64,000 nucleotides of DNA from JAEYXS01 sp943367715 (GCA_943367715.1 CALRJY020000005.1:1-64000), one strand, 5' to 3'. Counted from the first letter of the stretch, positions 1 to 9,462 are shown. Notes: generated from the sequence alone by a model not told the origin. Made by a program: numbers and translations.

Positions 1-97
1 CTGGCGAGGGTTTGGTCCGGTGAGGGTGGACTGGTTGCTAAAGTACCGCAGGACAGGAGGCAATCGCGTAGGAAACATAAAACGGATCAGACGGGAA
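1..97. repeat. 97-bp dispersed repeat, copy 1 (may extend left)
   Basis: Direct-orientation partner of the element at 41761-41857. Not palindromic, with no terminal inverted repeats that I can see, and not coding in any frame with recognisable features. Confidence 0.9.
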
Positions 98-455
98 GGC
101 CACTTTGAGGGAAGTAATTGCATTACGGGCATTTAGTTGCACTACGGGCTTATTAATTAAGCTCAAAGCTCAAAACTCAAAGTTCAAAGCCGGTGGCACC
201 CCGACTTATCAGCACGGGGTAAACCGGCGGGCCATTGGGGGAATGGGGCTTATGGGCCTAGGGGAAATGCTCAAGGTTCATTGATGGGTAGGTCCGTTCC
301 GCCTCCCCATCTCAGCGGCTACGGGCTAATCTTGGCCTGAAATACCGCTGGCGCAATGGCGGGGGACAGGATAGGTTCCAGCCTGCTCGTCCTTGGCGCA
401 CATTTAAGAACGGGCGTTGTACCGTAGCAGCCGACGAGGCGATCTGAAATCGTAA
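1..455. other. Non-coding, repeat-bearing DNA at window start
   Basis: No gene is supported here. The first 97 bases are a copy of a repeat found again at 41761. A short run near 170-195 repeats the word CTCAAAG and variants. Arms of the GTAG/CTAC palindromic family are seen at about 299-321 and 423-440. The long minus-strand reading frame that covers 312-1157 is a shadow of the protease gene: its protein is Arg/His/Pro-rich with no recognisable domain. Confidence 0.7.
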
Positions 456-3113
456 ATGAAAAGTCGTATAGGTTGGAGGCGTTTGGGTGGCCTCGTCATA
501 TTGCTTATTGCCAGTGGATTGACCGGCGCTTCTGCGGCGGAGAGCTGGCAATTCCGGGAGCCGCGGGCCATCCGCTATTCCACGGAGGTTTCGCCAGTGG
601 GTTTGCAGGGTGCCGGTGCGCCGGTGTTGGAGGTGTTCCCAGAGGATAATCCCGCGTATCGCCAGGAAGTGACCCGACGGCTGGTCTTGCGTTTGCGCCG
701 GGCGGATCAAGTGACGGAGATCCTGGGCAAGAGCCGCTTGGTGCGGGTGCGGGAGCTGGATGACCGGACGTTCATCCTGGAGGCGGTGGATGCCTGGACT
801 TCTGCGCGTGAGGCGGCCCGGCTGGCGGCGCTGCCGGAGGTGGAAATCTGCGCGCCGGTCTTTCGTCGTCCGTTTGCGTTGCACGGACCATATGCGGCGC
901 GTTCCAATGATACGTTGATGCCGAATCAATGGCATCTGGAGAATCGCGATGCGGAGGGTGATTCGGGCGGCGCTGACATCAATATCCGGGCGGCGTGGCC
1001 GCTGTCCAAGGGTGCGGGGGTGACGGTGTCGGTGGTGGATGAAGGGGTGGAGACGACGCATCCTGATCTGGCGGGGCGGACGGCGGGGGCGCCGCATCGG
1101 AATTTTCACACGGCACAGGACGTGGGTGATCCGATGAATCTGAACGGCAACTTTCACGGCACGGCGGTGGCCGGCTTGATCACTACGGATACGGATAACA
1201 GCGTGGGCCTAGCGGGCTTGGCACCGAGTGCCAAATTAGCGAGCTGGGTGATCTTCAATGGTAACGGGGCGATCGTACCGGATGATCAACTGGCGGTGAT
1301 GTTCAGCTACGCGATCGATCAGGTGGCGATCCAGAATCACAGTTGGGGCGGGCTGGCGAATATCCAGATCGGACCGTCGTTCCAGGAATCGTATGCCTTG
1401 AGTGATGCGGTGACGGTGGGGCGGAGCGGTCATGGGGTGGTGATCGTGCGATCGGCAGGGAATCATCGGGTGGCCACGGGCAATGTGAATGATGATGCTT
1501 ACGCGTCTTCGCCGGACGTGATCGCGGTGGGCGCGGTGCGGTTGGACGGACGGGCGGCGAGCTTCGGGAGTCGCGGGGCGTGTATCTTGGTAAGTGCTCC
1601 GAGTGGCGATAACGGTTTCCCCACGCTGGTGACGACGGACCTGACTGGTACGAAGGGTTATAACCAGATCTCTTTCATCGGGGATCAGAATAATTATGGT
1701 TTCGGGAGTGCGGGTTTTTCCGGGACGTCGGGCTCCGCTCCGATCGTGAGCGGCATCGTGGCGCTGATGCTCTCGGCGAATCCGAATCTCAATGTGCGGG
1801 ATGTGCAGCACATACTGGTGCAATCGGCGCGGCATATCTATTTCGCCGATCCGGCGATCCAGACGAACGGGGCGGGGTTCATCACGAGTGATAATGTGGG
1901 CTTCGGAATTCCGGATGCCAGCGTGGCCGTGAAGCTGGCGCAGACGTGGTCCAACCAGCCGCCGCGCACGGTGGCGACCTACAGCCACGCGACGGGCCTG
2001 CCCATCCCGGAACTGGCCACGCGGGTGCAAGTAATGGGTGTGGATGTGCCCACGGAGATTCTATCCATCCAGGCGTATCCGACGGATCTGGGTCCGCGGA
2101 TTGAAAAGCCGATTGATGGTGTGCCGCTGGTGTTTGTGGGTTACGCGACCAATGCCATCGGCCAGGATCTGCACGGGAAGGCGGCCTTGATCGAGCGCGG
2201 TCCGGCAGGGGATTTTGCGGATCAACGCAATACGTTCGCGAACAAGATCAAACGGGCGGCAGACGCGGGTGCGGCCTATGCGGTGATGTTTGATAATGTG
2301 ACGAATTCCAATGCGCTCTTCATGGCGGTGGATGCCTATTCATCGATTCCGGCGGTGTTCATCGGGCGGGTCGCGGGTCTGGCGCTCACGAATTATCTGG
2401 AGTTGCAACCCACCGCCACGGCGCTCATCGATGTGCCGAAGGCGGCGATCAGTTTCAATGTGCCTAATGAAATGGTGTGCGAGCATGTGGGGGTGAAGCT
2501 GTCCGCGAGCCACACGGCGCGGGGTGATTTGCGGATCACGCTGATCTCTCCCTCGGGCACGGTGAGTGTTTTGCAGGCGGTGAATAATGGTGCGGGCGGC
2601 GGTCCTACAGAGTGGACTTATTACACCACGCAAAATTTCTACGAACCGGCCAAGGGCCGCTGGACGGTGCAGATCACCGATGAGATTGGTGGCGATACGG
2701 GGCTATTCACCGACGCGCAATTGATCATCAATGGCATCGCGATAACCGACAGCGATGCGGACGGGTTAGATGATAATTGGGAAAATACGAAGTTCGGCAA
2801 CCTCTCCCAAGGGCCCAAGGATGACCCGGATGGTGATGGCGCACAGAATGCGCGCGAGCAGGTGCGCGGGACGAACCCCACGGCAAACGATGAACCCTTT
2901 GCGATGGATGTCTCCTACTGGAACGCGAACTTCATGCGGTTGAGCTGGCCGGGTGCGGCGGGGGTGCCTTACACGGCGAAGAAATTCACGGGTGCAGCGT
3001 TCACACCGCAGACATTGACGAATGTGGTGGGCAAGTTCCCGGTGACGGAACTGTTCCTGCCTTATACGAACACGAGCAGCGGGTTTATCTTCCTGCAACG
3101 GCCCGCACCTTAA
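456..3113 (+). CDS. Secreted subtilisin-like (S8) serine protease with PA, P and Ca-binding C-terminal regions
   Basis: 885 aa. A signal peptide covers about residues 1-28 (Arg-rich start, hydrophobic core, cut after ASA). The peptidase S8 domain spans about 170-500. The catalytic triad is visible: Asp195 in VVDEGVETTHPD, His234 in NFHGTAVAGL and Ser425 in SGTSGSAP; the oxyanion Asn is in RSAGNH. A protease-associated (PA) domain lies at about 520-660, and a proprotein-convertase P-domain (beta sandwich, RGDLRITLISPSGT) at about 670-775. Then comes a DSDADGLDDNWE...DPDGDG segment of the calcium-binding thrombospondin-3 type and a short C-terminal beta domain. This order suits a large exported degradative protease. 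The gene stands alone; the next gene starts 60 bp on. Family call is secure; the substrate is unknown. Confidence 0.93.
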   Translation: MKSRIGWRRLGGLVILLIASGLTGASAAESWQFREPRAIRYSTEVSPVGLQGAGAPVLEVFPEDNPAYRQEVTRRLVLRLRRADQVTEILGKSRLVRVRELDDRTFILEAVDAWTSAREAARLAALPEVEICAPVFRRPFALHGPYAARSNDTLMPNQWHLENRDAEGDSGGADINIRAAWPLSKGAGVTVSVVDEGVETTHPDLAGRTAGAPHRNFHTAQDVGDPMNLNGNFHGTAVAGLITTDTDNSVGLAGLAPSAKLASWVIFNGNGAIVPDDQLAVMFSYAIDQVAIQNHSWGGLANIQIGPSFQESYALSDAVTVGRSGHGVVIVRSAGNHRVATGNVNDDAYASSPDVIAVGAVRLDGRAASFGSRGACILVSAPSGDNGFPTLVTTDLTGTKGYNQISFIGDQNNYGFGSAGFSGTSGSAPIVSGIVALMLSANPNLNVRDVQHILVQSARHIYFADPAIQTNGAGFITSDNVGFGIPDASVAVKLAQTWSNQPPRTVATYSHATGLPIPELATRVQVMGVDVPTEILSIQAYPTDLGPRIEKPIDGVPLVFVGYATNAIGQDLHGKAALIERGPAGDFADQRNTFANKIKRAADAGAAYAVMFDNVTNSNALFMAVDAYSSIPAVFIGRVAGLALTNYLELQPTATALIDVPKAAISFNVPNEMVCEHVGVKLSASHTARGDLRITLISPSGTVSVLQAVNNGAGGGPTEWTYYTTQNFYEPAKGRWTVQITDEIGGDTGLFTDAQLIINGIAITDSDADGLDDNWENTKFGNLSQGPKDDPDGDGAQNAREQVRGTNPTANDEPFAMDVSYWNANFMRLSWPGAAGVPYTAKKFTGAAFTPQTLTNVVGKFPVTELFLPYTNTSSGFIFLQRPAP

Positions 3114-3173
3114 GTGAAATAACCACCGCCTTTTGGCGTGACCGGTGCAAGGCGCTATGTCATCACTGTTTTT

Positions 3174-3455
3174 ATGGCAAAACTTACGGCAGACCAGATC
3201 AAAGCAGCGCTGGTGAATGTCCCGGACTGGCAACGCGACGGCCCTGCCATCCGCCGGACCTATACGCATAAGGATTTCAAGGGGTCCATCAAGTTCGTGA
3301 ATGCCGTGGCTAAGATCGCGGATGCTGCCGACCATCATCCCGATCTCGAGATCCAATGGGACAAGGTTACGCTCCGTCTCACGACGCACTCCAGTGGTGG
3401 ATTGACGGCCAAGGATTTTGACCTCGCCGCCAAGCTCGACAAGCTCATCAAATAA
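3174..3455 (+). CDS. Pterin-4a-carbinolamine dehydratase (PCD/DCoH family)
   Basis: 93 aa from the ATG at 3174, which gives the usual family length; the frame runs open 36 bp further upstream but that part is unlike the family. The PCD core is clear: the W-x-R-D-G region near the N-terminus and the active-site DHHPDLEIQWDKV segment, followed by LTTHSSGGLTAKDFDLAAKLD. The enzyme dehydrates 4a-hydroxytetrahydropterin, the product of aromatic amino acid hydroxylases. No phenylalanine hydroxylase lies in the window, so its partner is unknown. It ends 10 bp before the galactokinase-like gene and is probably co-transcribed with it. Confidence 0.88.
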   Translation: MAKLTADQIKAALVNVPDWQRDGPAIRRTYTHKDFKGSIKFVNAVAKIADAADHHPDLEIQWDKVTLRLTTHSSGGLTAKDFDLAAKLDKLIK

Positions 3456-3465
3456 CGGTGCCGCC

Positions 3466-4695
3466 ATGCACCGCCCGCTCGACGTCAAAACGGTTTTCAA
3501 GCGCGCTTTTGGTTACACCCCGCCGCGCGTGGTCAAAGTTCCCGGCCATGTGGAATTGCTCGGCAACGGTGATGATTTCAACCGCAGCATGGTGATGTCC
3601 TTGGCGGTGGATCATTACGGTTCGCTGGCTGCTTCGCCACGCAATGACGGTCGCGTCGAATTCGTCTCCTCCGTGCATCCGGAAAAAGTAGTGAAGTTCT
3701 GGATCAGCGAGTTTCAGCCCGATCCGGAAACACCTTGGGCGGACTTGGTCAAAGGCGTGCTCGCGCAGTTGCGCAAGCAGCGCGTGCATTTCGGCGGCTT
3801 CACCGCGGCGTTTCATCCGGCTTTTCCGCCCGGCCTCGATCTCGGGATGAACGCGACGCTGACGGTCGCGACCGCGCTCATGGTGCGTGCGCTCTATCCT
3901 TATCGCCTCACGGAAACCGGCAGTGCAAGGCCACCTCAACTCGACCGCGCTGGTGAGCTGCCACCGCTAACGCCGAAGGAACGTCTCTACACCGCACGCC
4001 TGTGCCAGGCTGCCGCTACGAGTTTTGCGAAACAGGAAAGTAGCCTCGTCGGTCCGCTCACCGCGTTGTTGGGGCGCGAGTTTCACGCGGTGCAAGTGGA
4101 CTTGCTCCACGCCACCACGCAGGTGATTCCGCTCGTAGGCGAGTTCTGTGTGATCCTCTGTGATGCCGGCCCGACGGATGCTCCGAAAGGGGATGTCGCG
4201 GAGCTGCGTGCTACTTGTGAATCTGCTGCGCAAAAACTCGGTGCGCGTTCGTTACGCTCCATCGAGCCGCGCTATCTCTCGGTGAACAAAGCGCGCTTGA
4301 GCGAGCGCGAGCATGCCTGTGCCTATCACGTGGCCGGTGAGAATGTGCGCGTGGCGTTTGCCGATCGGGCTTTAAATGAAGATGACTTGGGCCAGCTAGG
4401 ATTTTATCTCAATCAGAGCCACGAGAGCGCGCGGGATTTCTACAAGAGCACCACGCCCGATCAGGATTTACTCGTGGAATTAGCGCGAGAGCAACCGGTC
4501 TGCCTTGGTGCGCGGGCTACGGGAGGCAACTTCGGAACCACCACCGTGAACTTGGTTTCATGGTCGCACACGGATGCCTTCATGAAAGCCATGCGCGAAG
4601 GTTTTCAGGCCAAGACCGGGCGCGCCCTGAACGTGGTCGTCTGCAAGGTGGTGGACGGCGCTGAGATGCCCAAGCGCCGCACGGTGCTCTTCTAA
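3466..4695 (+). CDS. Galactokinase-like GHMP-fold protein with degenerate catalytic motifs
   Basis: 409 aa from the ATG at 3466. Length and order match galactokinase: N-terminal sugar motif, central phosphate loop, C-terminal SHESARDFYKST and GARATGGNFGTTTVNLV. But the functional residues have changed. The galactokinase signature G-R-x-N-L-I-G-E-H-T-D-Y-N reads GHVELLGNGDDFN (residues 27-39), losing Arg, Glu and His. The phosphate loop GGGLSSSAS reads GLDLGMNAT. The catalytic G-I-M-D-Q segment is absent: the protein goes directly from SSLVGP to LTALLG, as if seven residues were deleted. So the fold is known but kinase activity is doubtful; it may bind sugar or act as a regulator. The frame is intact, so it is not a decaying pseudogene. 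Its stop is 5 bp from the convergent aminotransferase stop. Confidence 0.8.
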   Translation: MHRPLDVKTVFKRAFGYTPPRVVKVPGHVELLGNGDDFNRSMVMSLAVDHYGSLAASPRNDGRVEFVSSVHPEKVVKFWISEFQPDPETPWADLVKGVLAQLRKQRVHFGGFTAAFHPAFPPGLDLGMNATLTVATALMVRALYPYRLTETGSARPPQLDRAGELPPLTPKERLYTARLCQAAATSFAKQESSLVGPLTALLGREFHAVQVDLLHATTQVIPLVGEFCVILCDAGPTDAPKGDVAELRATCESAAQKLGARSLRSIEPRYLSVNKARLSEREHACAYHVAGENVRVAFADRALNEDDLGQLGFYLNQSHESARDFYKSTTPDQDLLVELAREQPVCLGARATGGNFGTTTVNLVSWSHTDAFMKAMREGFQAKTGRALNVVVCKVVDGAEMPKRRTVLF

Positions 4696-4700
4696 ATCTT

Positions 4701-5852
4701 TCAGAGCAGCTTCAGCATGCGCTCCAGCTCTTCATCCGTATTGTAGAAGTGTGGCGAGACACGCAGGTATTGCTGGTTTTTGCGATCCGCTCTCAAAGAG
4801 ATCTGCACTCCCGCATCCGCTAATTTCTGATTCAGTGCGGTCAAGTCTGTGCCAGGCTTATGGAAGGTGACGATGCCACTGCAATTCTGCGGAGCCGCAT
4901 CCGCATACAGCACGGTGTAGCCCTTCTCCTGGAGCTTCGGTACCAGCTCAGCACGCTTGCGCAGCAGTTCGCGACCGATGTTCTCCACGCCCACTTCCTG
5001 GATCAGCTTGAGCCCGGCCTGCATGCCGACGATGCCCACGAGGTTGTTCGTGCCCGCTTCATACCGTCGTGCATCGGCACGGAACACGATCTCCTCCTGA
5101 GCGACGAAGTTTGGACTGCGCACATTGTGCCACCCATAAACCGTGGGCATGAGCCGGTCCTGCAATTCCTTCCGCACATACAGGATGCCGGCGGCGCAAG
5201 GCCCAAGCAGCCACTTGTGCGCATCCGCCGCCATGAAATCGATGTATTCCACCGTCGTCGGAAAAGCCCCAAGTGTCTGAATTCCATCCACGCAAAAAAG
5301 GATGCCTTTGCTGCGCAATTGTTTGCCCAGCGTTTCCAGTTCCACGCGCCAACCGGTGATGAAATGGCAGGAAGCGATGGCCACCATGCGCGTCTGCTCA
5401 TCGATCTGGCCCATGATATCCGTCACGCGCAAGCGGCCCAGCTCGCGGATGTTCAGGAAGCGAACTTCCACGCCGCGATCGGCCAGGCTCATCCACGGAT
5501 AAACATTGGACGGATAATCATCGAAATAAACCAACACGTTGTCGTGCTTGCGGAAATTCAGGCCATTCGCGATGAGGCTAAGCCCGAGCGACGTTGGTCC
5601 CACTAGTGCGATCTCCTCTGGCTTGGCATTGATCAATTGCGCGGCGAGCTTGCGCGTCTCATCCATCATCGCTTCCGAGTGCATGACCTCCTGGTCGCTT
5701 TCGGTGCAGCGCGTAGTGAAATCCGTCATCGCCGTGGCGACGCGTTGCGGCAGGGCGCAGACCGCCGCATGCGCCAGAAACGCCTTTTGCTTCGTCACCG
5801 GAAACTCCTGCTGCCGCAGGGCTTCATCCTTCAAGACCGTCGAGATATCCAT
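4701..5852 (-). CDS. Class V aminotransferase-like PLP enzyme (cysteine desulfurase/kynureninase superfamily)
   Basis: 383 aa. The PLP pocket is intact: VDGIQTLGAF carries the pyridine-N Asp189, and AADAHKWLLGP carries the Schiff-base Lys213. The GPTSLGLSLIANGL stretch is the phosphate-binding region, and the C-terminal RVSPHFYNTDEELERMLKLL is typical of isopenicillin-epimerase/cysteine-desulfurase-like members. I see no mobile-loop cysteine with the GSAC pattern, so it is less likely to be a sulfur-mobilising enzyme. The substrate cannot be told from sequence. The gene converges with the galactokinase-like gene, with only 5 bp between the stops. Confidence 0.85.
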   Translation of the reverse strand: MDISTVLKDEALRQQEFPVTKQKAFLAHAAVCALPQRVATAMTDFTTRCTESDQEVMHSEAMMDETRKLAAQLINAKPEEIALVGPTSLGLSLIANGLNFRKHDNVLVYFDDYPSNVYPWMSLADRGVEVRFLNIRELGRLRVTDIMGQIDEQTRMVAIASCHFITGWRVELETLGKQLRSKGILFCVDGIQTLGAFPTTVEYIDFMAADAHKWLLGPCAAGILYVRKELQDRLMPTVYGWHNVRSPNFVAQEEIVFRADARRYEAGTNNLVGIVGMQAGLKLIQEVGVENIGRELLRKRAELVPKLQEKGYTVLYADAAPQNCSGIVTFHKPGTDLTALNQKLADAGVQISLRADRKNQQYLRVSPHFYNTDEELERMLKLL

Positions 5853-6029
5853 TATGTTAAGAACCTAACTCAGGTGTCCGTCGGAAAACAGGGAATATTA
5901 ACAAATGCTGCGTTGCCTCTGGAGCGCGGGCTGTCCTCAACCCGCAGCAACGTCCACATGACAGATGGCGCGAATGTGTTCGAAGCTGCCAACGAAAGAG
6001 AACGAGCTGTGTTCGGCTTAGTGTAGTGG

Positions 6030-6075
6030 GGCAGGCGCCTCGCCTGCCATAGTCGGACGGGCGCCCACGCCCGTC
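6030..6075. repeat. Pair of tandem GC-rich hairpins
   Basis: Two perfect 8-bp stems follow each other: GGCAGGCG-CCT-CGCCTGCC at 6030-6048 and GACGGGCG-CCCA-CGCCCGTC at 6056-6075, with 7 bases between. They lie 9 bp past the hrpB stop codon on the minus strand. They have no T-tract, so they look like a dispersed REP-type element rather than a plain terminator, though they could still protect the hrpB mRNA end. Confidence 0.7.
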
Positions 6076-6084
6076 GCCTGATAC

Positions 6085-8667
6085 TCACCTCCACTCGTGC
6101 CGCGGATACCGCCGCTGTAATTCCGATTTGATCCGCGGATAATGCTCCACCCAAAAGCGCGGCAAATCCTGTGTGACCTGGATCGGTTTTCTTCCCGGCG
6201 TGAGGATGTGACAGGACACCGGCACGCGCCCCATCGCGATCCTCGGCGTCTGTCCCACGTCATACAATTCTTGGATGCGTGCTTCGATATACGGCGGCCC
6301 ATCCGCCACGTAAACAACCTTGGGCCGACGCCCATTAGCGAACTCCAGCCGCTCCGGCGCATGCTTGTCCAGCATGCTGTTCTGCAACGAACTGAGCCAG
6401 CCCTTCACCTCCGCTTTCACCGGCACCGCCCGCACATCTTTGTAGCCGTAACAACCATGGCAAAGCTGCTCGATGAGATCCTTGCGATCCGCCTCCGTGA
6501 TGACGGGCAATTCAAACTCTGGACACCACTCGCTCAAGCGTTTGAGCCGGAGGATCCATTGCTCCACGCTCTCATCCCATTCGTCGAACTGCACCCGTCC
6601 CGCCATCACTTCCGCTGCAAGCAAACGTGCCGCTTCATCCGCTGGAGCCGGTTCCACGCGTCTTTTCTCCAAGGCCAACCCGCGAAACTGCAACAGCTCG
6701 TCTGCTGCCACCCGCTTCGTGTTGTTGTCGAAAAATACGTTTAGTTTTCCGGAAATGTCCTGTGGGAAAAGCTCACGCAACCACGCTGGATTCACCGCTG
6801 TGATCATGGAGATGATGGTGCTGATATTGCCGCCTTGGCTGCCCACCTCACTGACTTCCGCCGCCACGATCAGCGGACTGTCTTGCACCAAACTCTCGCG
6901 AGCCATTTCACCACGCCGTCCATGCACTAGCTCGCACCGGCGCGAAGTGGTATCGAGCCGACGTCCCACGCGATCGGAGAAAGCCACCAGCAAACATTTC
7001 TGCAACACTTCATCCGCCACGGCCTTCGTCTGCGTGTTCAAGCCTTCTCGCTCTGCGATGCGCAGGAAGTTCTCCCGCAAAGGGCCGACCTGTCGTGCCG
7101 TCGCCAGATGCAATCCATACTTGCGGCAAACCTCTGGTCGAAAATCCTGCTGCGCCGCTTGTTTCCAAGCCCGCATCAGCAAAAAGAAATCACTTGCCGG
7201 ATGGTTGCCTAACAGGTCTTCCCGCGCTTCCACCACGGGACGTTCGGGATTGCGCAGCAAGAGATCGCGCCCTTGTGTCAGCGCCGCGATGAGCGCTGCT
7301 TCCGGCACGCAGCCATACTCATCCGCCGCCAGCAAGAGGCGCGCGTAACGCGGGTGCATCGGAAAAGCCAACATGCGCCGTCCCAACGTGGTGATGCGGG
7401 TAAGCGTGCTCTCCGGCACCGCCTCCAAGGCTCCGAGGTCCAGCAACAATTCCTCCGCATGTTCCAATGCTGCATTGTCCGGCGGCTCCAGCCAGCGAAA
7501 CGCGCGCAGGTCTGCCACGCCTGCCGCTTTTAAAGTCAGGATGACTTCCGCCAGATCGAGCCGCTTGATTTCCGGCAATTCCTGCATGGCCCGGTGCGCG
7601 TGCTCTTCCTCTGTCCATAGGCGGACGCATTCACCCGGCGCGGTTCGGCCAGCGCGTCCAGCCCGTTGATCCGCCGCCGCCCGGCTGATGCGTTCGATGA
7701 GCAATGTGTTGATTCCACGATGTGGATCATACTTCGGGATGCGCGCTAGCCCGCCATCGATTACCAACCGGATGCCATCGATGGTCAGCGACGTCTCGGC
7801 CACATTGGTCGCTACCACTACTTTCGGCTGACCATGGCGCGCCACGGCAGCGTCTTGCTCGCGCGGCGGCAGTTCACCGTGCAAGGGCAGAAGCAAGCGG
7901 CCGCGCGCTTCGGGCATCCGCCGCAAAGTCTCGATTGTTTGCGCGATCTCGAAACCACCGGGCATGAAGATGAGCGCATCACCTTCGCCACCGCGATTCG
8001 CAAAATCCGCGAATACTTCCGCTGCCTGTTCCCACACCGGCTGACGATTCGTATAGCTCGGCTTGTCCGTATAACGGATATCGACGGGATAGGTGCGCCC
8101 TTCTGAAGTGAGTGCGCTGAAGGTCGGGCCTGTGGGCGCATTCTGCCACCATTGGCCGAGGTAGCGCCCCAGCAATTCCACATTCAGCGTGGCGGACATT
8201 ACCACCACGCGCAGATCAGGCCGCGTGGTTTCCTGCAAGTCTAGTGCGCGGGCGAGCGTGATATCTCCATATAGATGCCGCTCATGAAATTCATCGAAGA
8301 GAATGACCGATACGCCCTTGAGCTGCGGGTCCGCGATCATCTGCCGGAGCAAGATGCCCTCGGTGACAAAACGGATACGTGTCGCCGCACTCGTCTGATT
8401 CTCGAAACGGATCTGATAACCCACTTCACGACCGATGGGGACATTCAGTTCCTGCGCCACGCGTGAAGCCAGCAGTCGTGTCGCTAAGCGACGTGGTTGC
8501 AATACCACCGCCTGACCTTGCTCCAGCAAGCCATGACGCAACAGCATTTGCGGCACCTGCGTGGATTTACCGGAACCCGTAGGCGCAGACAAAATGATCC
8601 GCCGCTGATCCCGCAATCGCGCGATCAACTCGTGCTCAATGTCATAGATGGGCAACGCACTCGCCAT
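6085..8667 (-). CDS. hrpB: ATP-dependent RNA helicase HrpB (DEAH-box family)
   Basis: 860 aa, close to the usual HrpB length of about 820-850. Motif I is PTGSGKST (Lys34), motif II is DEFH (125-128, the HrpB form of DEAH), motif III is SAT and motif VI is QRAGRAGR. The helicase-associated HA2 region follows, and the C-terminus carries the HrpB-specific domain ending PRFWVEHYP...RRYPRHEWR. The enzyme is a cytoplasmic 3'-5' RNA helicase. Its physiological role in bacteria is poorly defined. It is the only gene of its transcription unit that I can see. Confidence 0.95.
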   Translation of the reverse strand: MASALPIYDIEHELIARLRDQRRIILSAPTGSGKSTQVPQMLLRHGLLEQGQAVVLQPRRLATRLLASRVAQELNVPIGREVGYQIRFENQTSAATRIRFVTEGILLRQMIADPQLKGVSVILFDEFHERHLYGDITLARALDLQETTRPDLRVVVMSATLNVELLGRYLGQWWQNAPTGPTFSALTSEGRTYPVDIRYTDKPSYTNRQPVWEQAAEVFADFANRGGEGDALIFMPGGFEIAQTIETLRRMPEARGRLLLPLHGELPPREQDAAVARHGQPKVVVATNVAETSLTIDGIRLVIDGGLARIPKYDPHRGINTLLIERISRAAADQRAGRAGRTAPGECVRLWTEEEHAHRAMQELPEIKRLDLAEVILTLKAAGVADLRAFRWLEPPDNAALEHAEELLLDLGALEAVPESTLTRITTLGRRMLAFPMHPRYARLLLAADEYGCVPEAALIAALTQGRDLLLRNPERPVVEAREDLLGNHPASDFFLLMRAWKQAAQQDFRPEVCRKYGLHLATARQVGPLRENFLRIAEREGLNTQTKAVADEVLQKCLLVAFSDRVGRRLDTTSRRCELVHGRRGEMARESLVQDSPLIVAAEVSEVGSQGGNISTIISMITAVNPAWLRELFPQDISGKLNVFFDNNTKRVAADELLQFRGLALEKRRVEPAPADEAARLLAAEVMAGRVQFDEWDESVEQWILRLKRLSEWCPEFELPVITEADRKDLIEQLCHGCYGYKDVRAVPVKAEVKGWLSSLQNSMLDKHAPERLEFANGRRPKVVYVADGPPYIEARIQELYDVGQTPRIAMGRVPVSCHILTPGRKPIQVTQDLPRFWVEHYPRIKSELQRRYPRHEWR

Positions 8668-8724
8668 GAGGGCGCATACGTTAGCGGGTTATGAGGCAGA
8701 TGCCAGCCTGCTGTAAGGGAGCGT

Positions 8725-8736
8725 GTAAGCGCTTAC
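8725..8736. promoter_or_regulatory. Perfect palindrome GTAAGCGCTTAC upstream of hrpB
   Basis: A perfect 12-bp palindrome lies 58-69 bp upstream of the hrpB start. Its centre AAGCGCTT is the core of LacI/GalR-family operators. No such regulator is encoded in the window, and the site is short enough to occur by chance, so the operator role is only a suggestion. Confidence 0.25.
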
Positions 8737-8745
8737 TCATGGCTG

Positions 8746-9462
8746 TCAAGGTCTGCCTGGCGCCGGTCTTTGGGGTGTTGGACGTTGCGGTGAGGGCGGT
8801 GCTGGAGCCTGAGGCGGTGTCTGCGGCCGGGCCCCGAAATTCTTATACTGCAGATGGATATTGATGGCGCTCGCGAGCGACCTGCTGGAGGTGTCGTTGA
8901 TGGCCATTCCCTCGTAGCGTTTACCGACTTGCCAGACATTGTTCGCATTGATGAGCACGATGCGATCGCGGGCGCCTTCATCGAAATAAAAGGTCTGCCC
9001 ATCTTCGCTCAGACGCACGGGGACAAAGATTTTAGTGCTGGGACTGCCCAACTGCGCGAATTCGATCTCCTTCCGCTGACCGCGCAGTATCTCGAAACGC
9101 ACGGGTTCATAGACGCGGTGCTTGCTGAAGTTCACCAGTCCACCCTCGATGGTCACTGTGACGATGTCCCCGTAGCGTGCATGCGCATAAAGCGCCGCCA
9201 GTCGCATCTCTTCCATGCGGGCGCGTTCCGCGGCTTCCGCTTGCTGCCGGGCTGCCAACGCCGCTTGCTCCTGACGCCGTTGCTCATTGATGATCGCCTG
9301 TTCACGCCGCCTTTGTTCATCGATGATCGCTTGCTGGCGCCGATACTCGGCTTGCTGTTCTGGTGGTAGGGCTTGCCACTCAGCCTTGCTGAGGCCCATG
9401 GGATTCTGACAACCGGCAAGGGTGATCACCGCGAGTGTGAGAAAGAGGAGTTTCATATCCAT
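8746..9462 (-). CDS. Predicted lipoprotein with Gln/Arg/Glu-rich coiled-coil segment
   Basis: 238 aa. A short signal peptide ends in the lipobox LAGC, with the lipidated cysteine near residue 18. Residues of about 30-85 are rich in Gln, Glu, Arg and Ala (EQRRREQAIINEQRRQEQ), a charged helix or coiled coil. Residues of about 95-195 form a predicted beta-rich domain with no motif I recognise. The last 25 residues are Pro/Gln-rich. It probably sits in the outer membrane or periplasm. The start could also be the second Met, two codons later. Function unknown. Confidence 0.75.
   Translation of the reverse strand: MDMKLLFLTLAVITLAGCQNPMGLSKAEWQALPPEQQAEYRRQQAIIDEQRRREQAIINEQRRQEQAALAARQQAEAAERARMEEMRLAALYAHARYGDIVTVTIEGGLVNFSKHRVYEPVRFEILRGQRKEIEFAQLGSPSTKIFVPVRLSEDGQTFYFDEGARDRIVLINANNVWQVGKRYEGMAINDTSSRSLASAINIHLQYKNFGARPQTPPQAPAPPSPQRPTPQRPAPGRP

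Noticed and set aside
160..200. CRISPR-like direct repeats (CTCAAAG words)
   Set aside because: Units are 7-10 bases, abut one another and have no spacers. No cas genes are near.
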